The position numbers were made by a program, and so were the translations under genes. The notes below the pieces were generated by a model that was not told the origin of the DNA, made no database searches, and was given only the letters and a program-made list of their open reading frames with translations. Shown piece after piece: positions 8,794-17,034 of a stretch of DNA of 64,000 nucleotides. Each line of letters begins with the position of its first letter. Position 1 is the first letter of the stretch. This DNA comes from Mesorhizobium sp. (GTDB lineage Bacteria; Pseudomonadota; Alphaproteobacteria; Rhizobiales; Rhizobiaceae), in NCBI GenBank assembly GCA_004020365.1, contig SAQR01000030.1, positions 1-64,000 on the forward strand, read 5' to 3'.

Positions 8794-8827
8794 CACCGTT
8801 TGCGGGCCACTTCACGGAGTCCAAGAC

Positions 8828-9202
8828 ATGAGCACGGGCGACCACTCAGCAAGCGGCAGCGGCCGCATCCTCGTTTTCGTCGGCGGCCTGTGCGGCGCGG
8901 CCGGTGTGGCGCTTTTCGCCGCGGCGGCACATCTGGGCGGCGCTTTCGTCGGCACGGTCGCGTCCTTCTTGCTCATGCATGCACCGGTCTTTCTGGCCGT
9001 CGGCCTCGTTGGTGCAAACCGGATGCTACGTACCGCAAGCCTTGTTCTTCTCGTTGGACTTGTCTTGTTCTGCGGTGATCTGCTTGCCCGCGACTTCCTC
9101 GGCTCGCGGCTTTTTTCGATGTCGGCGCCGATCGGCGGCACCTTGCTCATCGCCGGCTGGCTGGCGGTTGCGGCCTCGGCGCTGAAGCGCCCGCGCTCCT
9201 GA
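8828..9202 (+). CDS. DUF423-family small membrane protein
   Basis: A 124-residue protein with four hydrophobic segments (about 14-34, 40-58, 68-86, 98-117). The GALFAAAAHL-like first helix, the FLLMHAPVFLAVGL second helix and the terminal SAPIGGTLLIAGWLAVA match the DUF423/YgdD inner-membrane family. Function is unknown. It follows the MFS exporter by 34 bp. Confidence 0.82.
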   Translation: MSTGDHSASGSGRILVFVGGLCGAAGVALFAAAAHLGGAFVGTVASFLLMHAPVFLAVGLVGANRMLRTASLVLLVGLVLFCGDLLARDFLGSRLFSMSAPIGGTLLIAGWLAVAASALKRPRS

Positions 9203-9234
9203 GGCGGCCGGATTCGGTTTCCGCCAAACGACGG

Positions 9235-9399
9235 TCAGTCAGACGATGGCCACTTCTGCCTGCGATCCGGCCGGACCGGCAGATCGCGATTGCGTGCCGC
9301 AGGCTTGGTCAGGCGCCGCCGCTCCGGCCTGTCGATGGCCGGCGAGATGCCCCAATAGTTGCGGTAGATCTCTTCGAACAGATGATTGATCGGGTGCAT
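9235..9399 (-). CDS. Small protein, paralog 1 of a two-member family (LacI-linked)
   Basis: A 54-residue unrecognised protein beginning MHPINHLFEEIYRNYWGIS, then a basic Arg/Pro-rich tail. AGAGGAAA lies about 8 bases before ATG 9399. Thirteen of its first 18 residues are identical to the gene at 9467-9610, after which the two diverge. A TTGAATCGATCCAA site lies 28 bp upstream of the start, so the LacI-type regulator encoded nearby probably controls it. No membrane segment or signal peptide; probably a soluble or nucleic-acid- or protein-binding micro-protein, but this is a guess. Confidence 0.68.
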   Translation of the reverse strand: MHPINHLFEEIYRNYWGISPAIDRPERRRLTKPAARNRDLPVRPDRRQKWPSSD

Positions 9400-9426
9400 G
9401 GCTTGGTTTCCTCTTCGATTTGAGAT

Positions 9427-9440
9427 TTGAATCGATCCAA
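9427..9440. promoter_or_regulatory. LacI-type operator candidate 1
   Basis: TTGAATCGATCCAA, a near-palindrome around a central CG, 28 bp upstream of the start of the 54-residue gene. It is identical to the copy in front of the LacI-type gene at 9710-9723. Confidence 0.7.
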
Positions 9441-9466
9441 TCGACAGGCGTGAAAAGCGCTGCCGA

Positions 9467-9610
9467 TTAGCTCCGCTTGCGCTCCACAAGAAAGCGCAGA
9501 TCACGGATCCACGGGCCGGCGCTGCCGCGACGTGTCCGGGCCACCTGCTTCGAAATTATGCTCCAGTCGTTGCGATAGATGTCTTCGAACAGATAATTGA
9601 CGGGGTGCAT
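9467..9610 (-). CDS. Small protein, paralog 2 of a two-member family (LacI-linked)
   Basis: A 47-residue protein, MHPVNYLFEDIYRNDWSIIS followed by KQVARTRRGSAGPW and the basic end RDLRFLVERKRS. GGAAGGAG about 7 bases before ATG 9610 is a strong ribosome site. The shared N-terminal motif MHPxNxLFExIYRNxW with the gene at 9235-9399, together with similar spacing and an operator copy in front of each, points to a tandem duplication of gene plus control site. Tails differ in length and sequence. Two operator copies lie 14 and 51 bp upstream. No known family recognised. Confidence 0.68.
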   Translation of the reverse strand: MHPVNYLFEDIYRNDWSIISKQVARTRRGSAGPWIRDLRFLVERKRS

Positions 9611-9623
9611 GGCTCGCTCCTTC

Positions 9624-9637
9624 CTGAATCGATCCAA
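9624..9637. promoter_or_regulatory. LacI-type operator candidate 2
   Basis: CTGAATCGATCCAA, one base different from the other copies, directly beside the ribosome site of the 47-residue gene. Binding here would block transcription close to the start. A further partial match, TGGATCCAAT, follows at 9638-9647. Confidence 0.65.
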
Positions 9638-9660
9638 TGGATCCAATGAACGACACTCAA

Positions 9661-9674
9661 TTGGATCGATTCAA
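9661..9674. promoter_or_regulatory. LacI-type operator candidate 3
   Basis: TTGGATCGATTCAA, the same 14-mer in inverted orientation, between the divergent small gene and the LacI-type gene. Its spacing of 49 bp to the copy at 9710 could allow cooperative binding over both divergent promoters. Confidence 0.68.
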
Positions 9675-9709
9675 AATTAGGCTTGGGCTTCGCCGAAGTC
9701 AACCAAAAT

Positions 9710-9723
9710 TTGAATCGATCCAA
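9710..9723. promoter_or_regulatory. LacI-type operator candidate 4 (autoregulatory)
   Basis: TTGAATCGATCCAA, 33 bp upstream of the ATG of the LacI-type regulator, the expected place for self-repression. Confidence 0.68.
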
Positions 9724-9756
9724 CAAAGATGCTAGATAGCAAGCCGGAGGCAGAAA

Positions 9757-10851
9757 ATGGCATCATCGAGCGAAAGCAATACCAGACCCATCCGGCTGGC
9801 TGACATCGCCAAGGCCGCCGGGGTTTCGCACGGCACCGCCTCCAACGTGTTCAGCCGTCCCGAGATCGTGCGCGAGGAAGTCCGCGAACGGGTCAAGGCG
9901 GCAGCCGAGGCGATGGGCTATGCCGGTCCCGACCCGAAGGGTCGGCTGCTGCGCGCCGGCAAGGTCAACGCGATCGGCGTCGCCACGACCGAGCCGCTGT
10001 CCTATTTTTTCGACGATCCCTTTGCCCGCGCGATTATGGCCGGCATTTCCGAGGCCTGTGACGCCACCGGCGCGGGAATAGCGCTGGTATCGGCCGGCAA
10101 CCAGGAAAAACTCGCCTGGAACATCCAGAGCGCGCTGGTCGACGGCTTCATCCTGTTCTGCATCGAGGGCGGCTCACGGCTTGTCGAACTGACGCGCGAA
10201 CGCAAACTCCCCTTTGTCGCGCTTGAGCTCGGCTTCGACGACGACACTGTTTCGGCGATCGGCGTCGACAATGTCGCCGGCGCCCGCCTGGCGGCGCAGC
10301 ATCTCGCCGAGCTTGGCCATCGGCGCTTTGCCGTGCTAGCGCTGCCTTTCGCCGACGGCAGCACCGGCCTTGTCTCGCCGGAGAAGGTCCGGACGGCCCT
10401 CTACACCGGCACGCGCGATCGCCTCGTCGGCTATTTCGAGGCGTTTTCCCGGTACGGCGTCGATACCGCCGGGATACCGGTATACGAGACCGAAAACGAC
10501 GAAGCCAGCACACGGGCCGGCCTCGAAACGATCTTCGCCTCGGCAGCGCCGCCGACCGCCATCCTGGCGATGTCGGACCGGATCGCCATGATCGCGATCG
10601 AATGGTTGGCCGCGCGTGGCATTGCGGTTCCCGGCGACGTCTCCGTCGTCGGCTTCGACGGCGTGCCTGACGCCGCACTTTGCGATCCTCCGCTGACCAC
10701 GGTCGCGCAGCCAATCGCCGAGATCGGCCGCCGGGCGGCGCGAACGATCCTCGATTTCGACGGCACGGTGCGGCGCGAGACGCTTGGCGTCGAGCTCGTC
10801 GTCAGGGCATCTTCGGGGCCGCCGCCCAAGACAGCCCCCAAGACAGCCTAA
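9757..10851 (+). CDS. LacI-family transcriptional regulator
   Basis: A 364-residue repressor. The DNA-binding helix-turn-helix is at residues about 12-32 (IRLADIAKAAGVSHGTASNV) with the hinge helix near 45-60; a periplasmic-binding-protein-like ligand domain fills the rest, with the conserved GVDNVAGARLAAQHLAELGH and late VVGFDGVPDA segments. It is a sugar-sensing type by family, but no sugar transporter or catabolic gene adjoins it. Its likely targets are itself and the two small genes upstream, all of which carry the same 14-bp site. It ends 8 bp from the convergent OpgC-like gene. Confidence 0.94.
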   Translation: MASSSESNTRPIRLADIAKAAGVSHGTASNVFSRPEIVREEVRERVKAAAEAMGYAGPDPKGRLLRAGKVNAIGVATTEPLSYFFDDPFARAIMAGISEACDATGAGIALVSAGNQEKLAWNIQSALVDGFILFCIEGGSRLVELTRERKLPFVALELGFDDDTVSAIGVDNVAGARLAAQHLAELGHRRFAVLALPFADGSTGLVSPEKVRTALYTGTRDRLVGYFEAFSRYGVDTAGIPVYETENDEASTRAGLETIFASAAPPTAILAMSDRIAMIAIEWLAARGIAVPGDVSVVGFDGVPDAALCDPPLTTVAQPIAEIGRRAARTILDFDGTVRRETLGVELVVRASSGPPPKTAPKTA

Positions 10852-10859
10852 GCCCGACG

Positions 10860-12059
10860 CTATCGATTCATGCCTGCTGCCATGCCCACGCCGAAGGATG
10901 CGTGGACCGGCGGCGCCTCGCTGCGGACCGGCTTGCTGTTGCCAGACCGCCCAATACCCGACAGCCATTCGAGATAATAGGCGAGCGCGAACTGCATGGC
11001 GATGCCGGCGGCGATCAGCAGGCCGTCATAGCCAAATCCGCCCGGGTTGATCAGCTTCATCACCTGCGCCGCCATGGCGATCAGCGTGCCGGCGATGAAA
11101 ACCGGCAGCGATCGCTTGCCCAATATGGCGAGCGGATGGTCGCGGCTGGTGCGGAACAGGTTGGAGACAGAAGGAAACGCCACGATCAGATAGCTCACCG
11201 CTAGGATGTGCAGCAGCCTTGGCAACGACAGGAAGGTCTTGTCAAAGCCGGTCAGCACCACCGGCAGGTTCAGCCACGACACGTGCCCCCATAGCGGGCT
11301 GTGCACCCAGACCAATGCCGTCGCAACATAGACCGCCGACGCGCCGACCAGCCAGCGATTGACCGGAATGGCGCCACCGCGCCTGATGTGCAGCATGCTC
11401 GCCAGGCCGATGTTGAAGAGGAACTGCCACGACAGCGGATTGAGGAACCAGAAGCCGGGCTCAGGGTAATTCGTCGGGGCAATCTGGTAGATCCCGGCAA
11501 CCAGCCACAGAATTCCGGACAGGGCGAGTGCCGTGAAAGGCCGGCAGCTGATGAACAGCAGGAAGGTGGGCGCCATCAGCAGCAGCACCGCATACACCGG
11601 CAGGATGTTGGTGTAGCCAAGCTGATGGCCAAGCGTGACGATGCCGATCAGCACATGTTGCGGGTCCCTGATCAATGGCTCGATGTTGATCAGCGTCAGC
11701 ATGTCCGGCCGCTTCGCGAACATCGCCGCCGCGCAGAAGATGGCAAGTACCGCCATCGTCGTGACGATGTGGGCGACATAGAGCACTCCGGCGCGGCGCC
11801 ACAATTTCAATGTCGCCAGGAGCCGGTCTCCGGACTGGAATTTTGAGCCGTAGGCGAGCGCGACGGACATGCCGGAGATCAGCACGAAGGCCTCGGCGGC
11901 ATCCGAAAAGCCGAAATTCTTGTAGGTCAGGGTTTCGAAAACCGTGCCCGGGACATGATCGAGGAATATGATCAGCAGAGCGAGAGCGCGGAACACATCA
12001 ATGCGCGTATCGCGTTCCGCGGCACCCGTGCCGCGATCCGGTGAAATTGGCATCGTCAT
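10860..12059 (-). CDS. opgC: OpgC-like membrane acyltransferase
   Basis: A 399-residue integral membrane protein with about ten transmembrane helices, of the OpgC/MdoC type. OpgC proteins succinylate periplasmic glucans, using a cytoplasmic acyl donor. The N-terminal RIDVFRALALLIIFLDHVPG, with the HVPG element after helix 1, and the FGFSDAAEAFVLISGMSVALAYG segment are characteristic. ATG 12059 is used; an in-frame TTG at 12065 is less likely. The window also encodes NdvB and NdvA, which make and export cyclic beta-1,2-glucan, a known type of substrate for OpgC in Rhodobacter. Linking them here is inference; the genes are 45 kb apart. Confidence 0.82.
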   Translation of the reverse strand: MTMPISPDRGTGAAERDTRIDVFRALALLIIFLDHVPGTVFETLTYKNFGFSDAAEAFVLISGMSVALAYGSKFQSGDRLLATLKLWRRAGVLYVAHIVTTMAVLAIFCAAAMFAKRPDMLTLINIEPLIRDPQHVLIGIVTLGHQLGYTNILPVYAVLLLMAPTFLLFISCRPFTALALSGILWLVAGIYQIAPTNYPEPGFWFLNPLSWQFLFNIGLASMLHIRRGGAIPVNRWLVGASAVYVATALVWVHSPLWGHVSWLNLPVVLTGFDKTFLSLPRLLHILAVSYLIVAFPSVSNLFRTSRDHPLAILGKRSLPVFIAGTLIAMAAQVMKLINPGGFGYDGLLIAAGIAMQFALAYYLEWLSGIGRSGNSKPVRSEAPPVHASFGVGMAAGMNR

Positions 12060-12262
12060 CGACAAAAGGCCTCAAAGCTGGTTGTTCATGCCGCGATCGA
12101 TGCGACCGCCGGACGCACCGCTTCGATTCCTCCCGCAGGAGCATATCGGCAAACAAACGGACTGAAATGCGCCCGGTTCAATCAACTTTGAAGGAGCCCG
12201 AAAATATTCCGTTTTGAAGCCGGCAAATGAATAAAAAGCTCACGAAATCAAAAGGATGCAAT

Positions 12263-12934
12263 ATGGCCGAAAAACCTCCGGAAGACGGCTTTTTGCGGTG
12301 CGACCTGCCGTTTTTCTACCGAGTTTATCGGCCCGTGGATGCAAGCGGCGAATGCCTTTTTCTGCTGCACGGATCCGGCGTCGACGAGACGACGCTGGTG
12401 GCGCTGGCGCGGCAAATCGCACCGCGCGCCGTGCTGGTGGCGGTGCGTGGCCGCATCGCCCAGGAGGACGGTTTCCGCTGGTTCGCGCGGATCACGCCGA
12501 CGCGCTTCGAACAGGAGAGCATCCGCACCGAGGCCGACGCTTTCGCCAGCTTCATCATCGCGGCCGCGAAGCGCCACGGTCTCGATCTCGCCCGGACGAT
12601 TTTCCTCGGCTATTCGAACGGCGCCAATCTGGTTTCGAGCGTGATGCTGCTGCATGCCGGCCACATCGAACGGGCAGCGTTGCTGCGCCCGATGCCGGTG
12701 CTCGACGACGTCCCCCCCGCCGATCTGTCCAAAGGGCGCGTGCTGATCATCGCCGGCGCAGATGACCTGACCTACGCGCCCTTCGCGCCGGCGTTGGTCG
12801 CATTGCTCGAATCGCATGGCGCCGCGGTAGACGCCCACATCATCGGCTCCGGCCATGAAATCGGCGACCGGGATGCTGAAATCGTCAGGCAGTGGCTGGC
12901 GGGCCCGGCAACCGCCATCACGCAGGCGAATTGA
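12263..12934 (+). CDS. Alpha/beta hydrolase (carboxylesterase/phospholipase type)
   Basis: A 223-residue serine hydrolase. The nucleophile elbow is GYSNGA, the acid probably Asp in IAGADD, and the histidine in GSGHEIG, in the right order. The oxyanion region is LLHGSGVDE. AAAAGGA at 12250-12255 fits ATG 12263; an ATG at 12227 in the same frame gives a 12-residue longer form. The protein resembles dienelactone-hydrolase-like and YpfH-type esterases found next to ring-cleavage enzymes, but no such gene is beside it. Convergent with sthA, 13 bp apart. Confidence 0.87.
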   Translation: MAEKPPEDGFLRCDLPFFYRVYRPVDASGECLFLLHGSGVDETTLVALARQIAPRAVLVAVRGRIAQEDGFRWFARITPTRFEQESIRTEADAFASFIIAAAKRHGLDLARTIFLGYSNGANLVSSVMLLHAGHIERAALLRPMPVLDDVPPADLSKGRVLIIAGADDLTYAPFAPALVALLESHGAAVDAHIIGSGHEIGDRDAEIVRQWLAGPATAITQAN

Positions 12935-12947
12935 TGAGCCCGTCGTC

Positions 12948-14336
12948 CTATGCCCGCCCCATCCGGTTCCAGGCATCCAGCCCGGCGATCTTGTAGGCTT
13001 CGGCCAGCGTCGGATAGTTGAAGGTGTTGTTGACGAAGAAATCGACGGTGCCGCCGAGATTGATCACCGCCTGGCCGATATGGATCAGTTCGGTCGCGCC
13101 CTCGCCGACGATATGCGCGCCGAGCAGCCGGCGCGTTTCGATCGAGAACAGAAGCTTCAGGAAGCCGGTGTTGACGCCCATGATATGGCCGCGCGAGGTT
13201 TCGCGGAAGCGCGCCACGCCGACCTCGTAGGCGCCGCCGCTCTCGCGCACCTGCTCCTCGGACTGGCCGACGGTCGAGATTTCCGGCACGGCGTAGATGC
13301 CGTAGGGAAAGGTTTCCGGCGGCGGCGGCAACGGCACGCCGAAGGCATGGCAGGCAGCCACCCTGCCCTGTTCCATCGAGGTCGAGGCGAGGCTCGGAAA
13401 GCCGATGACGTCACCGGCGGCATAGATGTTCGGCGCGCTGGTCCGGAAGCTCTGCGGGTCGACCTTGATGCGGCCCCGGGAATCGGCCTCGATGCCGACC
13501 ATTTCGAGGCCGAGCGCGCCGACATTGCCGGTGCGCCCCGCCGCATAAAGCACCATTTCCGAGCGTATGCTGCGGCCGTCGGCCAGCGTCACCTCGGCAT
13601 AGTCGGGTTTCGAGGCGACCTCCTTGATCGCACTGCCGAGCCGGATCGTCATACCGCGGTCACGCATCTGATGGATGAAATCGTCGACGATCTCGCGGTC
13701 GACGAAATCGAGGATGGAGTCGCGCGGCTCGATCAGCGTCACCGGCACGTCGAGCGCCGAAAAGATCGTCGCATATTCAACGCCGATGACGCCGGCGCCG
13801 ATCACCGTCAGCGTCCGCGGCAGGCGCTCTAGTTCCAGCATCTCGTCGCTGTCGAAAACACGGATCTTGTCGAAGGGCACGTCGCGCGGCCGGTGCGGGC
13901 GGGTGCCGACAGCGATCAGCGCATGCGCAAAGCCGACTTCGCTATAGTCTCCGGTATCCGTCGTCAGGCTGGCCCTGTTGGGACCGAGAAACTTGACTGT
14001 GGCGCGTGCGCTCTTGACCGTGTTGCGCATGAACTGGTGCTGCAGCACCTCGACCTCGTGATCGAGCGTCTTGTGCAGGCGTTCGATCAGATCGCCGACC
14101 GATATATCCTGCCTGACCCGGTAGCCGCGCCCGTAGAAGCCGCGCTCGCGCCAGCCCGAGAGGTTGAGCACGGTTTCCCGCAGCGTCTTCGACGGGATGG
14201 TGCCGGTATGGACGGACACGCCGCCAAGGCGCCGGCCCCTGTCGGCCACCAGCACGGATTTGCCGAGCTTGGCCGACTGCACCGCGGCGCGGCGCCCGGA
14301 AGGCCCGCTGCCGATCACCAGCATGTCGTAGTCCAT
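12948..14336 (-). CDS. sthA: Soluble pyridine nucleotide transhydrogenase
   Basis: A 462-residue flavoprotein that equilibrates NADPH + NAD+ with NADP+ + NADH in the cytoplasm. The FAD site GSGPSG is at residues 9-14. In place of the redox disulfide of related dehydrogenases it has VHTGTIPSKTLRE, diagnostic for SthA. The second dinucleotide fold (VIGAGVIGVEYA), the FAD contact (NIYAAGDVIGFPSLA) and the C-terminal dimerisation domain are complete. GGGGCGAC lies just before the ATG. Confidence 0.95.
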   Translation of the reverse strand: MDYDMLVIGSGPSGRRAAVQSAKLGKSVLVADRGRRLGGVSVHTGTIPSKTLRETVLNLSGWRERGFYGRGYRVRQDISVGDLIERLHKTLDHEVEVLQHQFMRNTVKSARATVKFLGPNRASLTTDTGDYSEVGFAHALIAVGTRPHRPRDVPFDKIRVFDSDEMLELERLPRTLTVIGAGVIGVEYATIFSALDVPVTLIEPRDSILDFVDREIVDDFIHQMRDRGMTIRLGSAIKEVASKPDYAEVTLADGRSIRSEMVLYAAGRTGNVGALGLEMVGIEADSRGRIKVDPQSFRTSAPNIYAAGDVIGFPSLASTSMEQGRVAACHAFGVPLPPPPETFPYGIYAVPEISTVGQSEEQVRESGGAYEVGVARFRETSRGHIMGVNTGFLKLLFSIETRRLLGAHIVGEGATELIHIGQAVINLGGTVDFFVNNTFNYPTLAEAYKIAGLDAWNRMGRA

Positions 14337-14407
14337 GTCGCCCCGTCCCCTCGCGTATGACCCCGAAACCGCTTTCAGTCTTCGGAGTCATGCGCCAATT
14401 CAAAATG

Positions 14408-14451
14408 CTAGAGCGTCCTTTGCGCGTCCAAACGGACGCGCGGCGCTCTAG
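14408..14451. repeat. Palindromic intergenic repeat, family E
   Basis: Outer arms CTAGAGCG (14408-14415) and CGCTCTAG (14444-14451) enclose inner arms GCGCGTCC (14422-14429) and GGACGCGC (14434-14441) with an AAAC loop. This CTAGAGCG-type element is common between rhizobial genes. The rest of the 300-base gap (14337-14640) upstream of the RDD gene shows no gene. Confidence 0.7.
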
Positions 14452-14640
14452 GCGCCGCTTTGTGCACTGCAGCAAACTAACGTCATCCGTGCTGCAAATT
14501 CAACCGATCACGGCTACATTCGGCGCTGCCTCCAGTCGCAGGCCGAAAAAAGGCTCGATCTTGATTCCGCCGCAGGACTTCACCATTTCAACACCAGGTG
14601 GCCCGCAACCTATCCCGGGCCTGATTGACGAGGAAATGAC

Positions 14641-15111
14641 ATGAACGCGCGCGTTCTCGACGGCGAAATCACCACCAGCAGGCTCGATGATATCAGGGCC
14701 TATGATGGCGTGCGCACGCGGCGTGTTCTCGCCTTCATCATCGATTATTGCATCGTCGCGCTGCTCACCATTCCGTTCGCGATCCTGGTGTTCTTCCTCG
14801 GGATCTTGACGCTAGGCCTTGGCTGGATGCTGTTTTCCATCCTCGTGCCGGCCGTCGCCATCCTCTACATCTGGAACACGCTCGGCAGCACCGACCAGGC
14901 CACGACAGGCATGAAGATGATGGGGATCCGGCTCGACCGTCTGGACGGCACCCGCATCGACGGGCTGACGGCAGTGGTGCATTCGGTTCTGTTCTGGGCC
15001 GGCAACGTCATCCTGACGCCGCTGGTCCTTCTGGTGTCGCTGTTTGCCGACCGCAAGCGCACGCTGCACGACCTGCTGCTCGGCACGGTGGTCAGCCGCT
15101 GTGACCGCTGA
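14641..15111 (+). CDS. RDD-family membrane protein
   Basis: A 156-residue protein with three hydrophobic segments. The family signature is RRVLAFIIDYCIVALL near residues 28-43, in which the Arg and Asp residues give the family its name; ATTGMKMMGIRL and ADRKRTLHDLLLGTVV are the conserved inter-helix and C-terminal motifs. The role of RDD proteins is unsettled; some act as Na+/H+ exchangers. The gene stands alone, 300 bp after the sthA start and 137 bp before bpt. Confidence 0.87.
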   Translation: MNARVLDGEITTSRLDDIRAYDGVRTRRVLAFIIDYCIVALLTIPFAILVFFLGILTLGLGWMLFSILVPAVAILYIWNTLGSTDQATTGMKMMGIRLDRLDGTRIDGLTAVVHSVLFWAGNVILTPLVLLVSLFADRKRTLHDLLLGTVVSRCDR

Positions 15112-15248
15112 AACAGCTTTTCACCAGTCCCCGCGAGCATTTATGTGCAAAGTGAAGGCGTCCGGTAGCCACGCTTTCACAATCCTGTTGAATTTTTCGC
15201 CGTGCGCGCCAAAGGTATGATGATTCGCAGGAGTGTTTCCAAGGGTCG

Positions 15249-16013
15249 ATGACGCAGCATCCAACCCAGTCGCCGCAGTTCTTCCTGACAGCGCCGTCGC
15301 CGTGCCCGTATCTTGAGGGCCAGTTCGAGCGCAAGGTGTTCACGCATCTGGTCGGCGACAAGGCCTCGGAGATGAACGACCTGTTGACGCAAGGCGGCTT
15401 CCGGCGATCGCAGAACATCGCCTACCGGCCGGCCTGCGAGACCTGCCGCGCCTGCGTTTCGGTGCGCATCCTGGCCCAGGAATTCACTGCCAGCCGCAAT
15501 ATGAAGCGGGTGATACAGCACAATTCAGACCTCATCGGCGCAATGCACGACGCGCAACCGTCGACCGAGCAGTATTCGCTGTTCCGCAGTTACCTCGATG
15601 CCCGCCATCGCCGCGGCGGCATGTCCGACATGACGGTGCTCGACTATGCCATGATGGTCGAGGACACGCATGTCGACACCAAGGTCATCGAATACCGGCG
15701 CCGCGGCCCCGACAGCTTCATCACCGGCAAGGGCCAGGGCGAGCTGATCGCAGTCGCCCTCACCGACAAGATGGCCGATGGCCTGTCGATGGTCTATTCC
15801 TACTTCAATCCGGACTTCGAGGACCGCTCGCTCGGCACCTTCATGATCCTCGACCACATCGCCCGCGCCAGGGCGATGGGCTTGCCGCATGTCTATCTCG
15901 GCTACTGGGTCAACGGCTCGCGCAAGATGAACTATAAGATGCGTTTCATGCCGCAGGAGCATCTCGGCCCGAAAGGCTGGGAACGCTACGACCACGAAGC
16001 GGTTTCGCGCTGA
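15249..16013 (+). CDS. bpt: Aspartate/glutamate leucyltransferase
   Basis: A 254-residue aminoacyl-tRNA-protein transferase of the ATE1/Bpt family, which adds leucine to proteins with N-terminal Asp or Glu and so feeds them to ClpS/ClpAP. The family motifs [18 protein letters not shown], then [15 protein letters not shown] with its cysteines, and [14 protein letters not shown] are present. Bacterial Bpt differs from eukaryotic ATE1 by its short length, which fits here. CCAAGGG precedes ATG 15249. Confidence 0.95.
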   Translation: MTQHPTQSPQFFLTAPSPCPYLEGQFERKVFTHLVGDKASEMNDLLTQGGFRRSQNIAYRPACETCRACVSVRILAQEFTASRNMKRVIQHNSDLIGAMHDAQPSTEQYSLFRSYLDARHRRGGMSDMTVLDYAMMVEDTHVDTKVIEYRRRGPDSFITGKGQGELIAVALTDKMADGLSMVYSYFNPDFEDRSLGTFMILDHIARARAMGLPHVYLGYWVNGSRKMNYKMRFMPQEHLGPKGWERYDHEAVSR

Positions 16014-16137
16014 TCCGCTCTTTCGCCAATCATCCTTAAAACTGCTTCAAGGAGGATGCTGGTTTTCGGCTGCTTGGCTGAAACGCCAGAGCTGGACCAA
16101 TTTTGCGCCTGCCTCCAAGTTCATTGCGAGAACTGTC

Positions 16138-17034
16138 ATGTCGTCCCACAACGATCATCAAAAAGGCCTTCTCATAACCGCCATTGGCGGGCTGACGCTG
16201 ACCATCGACATTCCATTGATCCGGCTCGCTGACGGCGGCGCATGGACGATCCTCCTGCTGCGCGCCGGCACCACCCTGGTCGCGGCGCTGATCATCTGGG
16301 CTGTGTGGCGCTCCCTGAGCAGGAACGCGCCGCAGCTCATCCCCGGCTGGTCGGGGCTCGTCGTCGCCCTATGCTATGGGCTGACTTCAGTCACCTTCGT
16401 CACCAGCATCTATCACACCACGACCGCCAATCTGGTCTTCATCCTGGCCTTCAACACCGTCTTCGCGGCGCTGCTGTCCTGGCTGTTCCTGAAGGAGCGG
16501 CCGCGACAGGTCACCATGATCGCGATGCTGGTCATGATCGTCGGGGTCGCGATCATCGTCGGAGATTCGATTGGCACCGGCCACTTGTTCGGTGACCTCA
16601 TGGCGCTGTGCTCGGCTTTCTTCATTGCGCTGGCCATCACCATCTCGCGCGCCAGCGGTAAGGACATGGGGTTCACATCGCTGATCGGCGTGATCCTGCC
16701 CCTGGCCGTCGCGGTGTTCATGGTTTCGGGCGAAGGGTTTCAGGTAAACGCGCCATGGTGGATCATCTTCAACGGCGCCGTCATCATGCCGATCTCGTTT
16801 TTCTGCCTCGCCAACGGACCGAAATATATTTCGGGACCGGAAGTGGCGATGTTCTATCTGCTCGAAACCGTGCTGGCGCCGGTCTGGATGTGGATGATCT
16901 TTGCCGAGACGCCGTCGCGCAACAGCCTGATCGGCGGCGCGATCCTGATCGTCACGCTGGTCGCCCATTCGCTATGGCAGCTGCATGAGGGGCGAAAGCG
17001 CCGCGCCAGCCTTGCCGTCCGTCACCCGGCCTGA
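16138..17034 (+). CDS. DMT-superfamily (EamA) transporter
   Basis: A 298-residue inner-membrane protein with ten predicted helices in two EamA repeats. The end of the first repeat shows the typical ALLSWLFLKERPRQVTMIAM, and the second NGPKYISGPEVAMFYLLETV. Members export metabolites or drugs; the substrate cannot be inferred. The 3-prime end overlaps that of the convergent AI-2E-family gene by 13 bp. Confidence 0.9.
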   Translation: MSSHNDHQKGLLITAIGGLTLTIDIPLIRLADGGAWTILLLRAGTTLVAALIIWAVWRSLSRNAPQLIPGWSGLVVALCYGLTSVTFVTSIYHTTTANLVFILAFNTVFAALLSWLFLKERPRQVTMIAMLVMIVGVAIIVGDSIGTGHLFGDLMALCSAFFIALAITISRASGKDMGFTSLIGVILPLAVAVFMVSGEGFQVNAPWWIIFNGAVIMPISFFCLANGPKYISGPEVAMFYLLETVLAPVWMWMIFAETPSRNSLIGGAILIVTLVAHSLWQLHEGRKRRASLAVRHPA

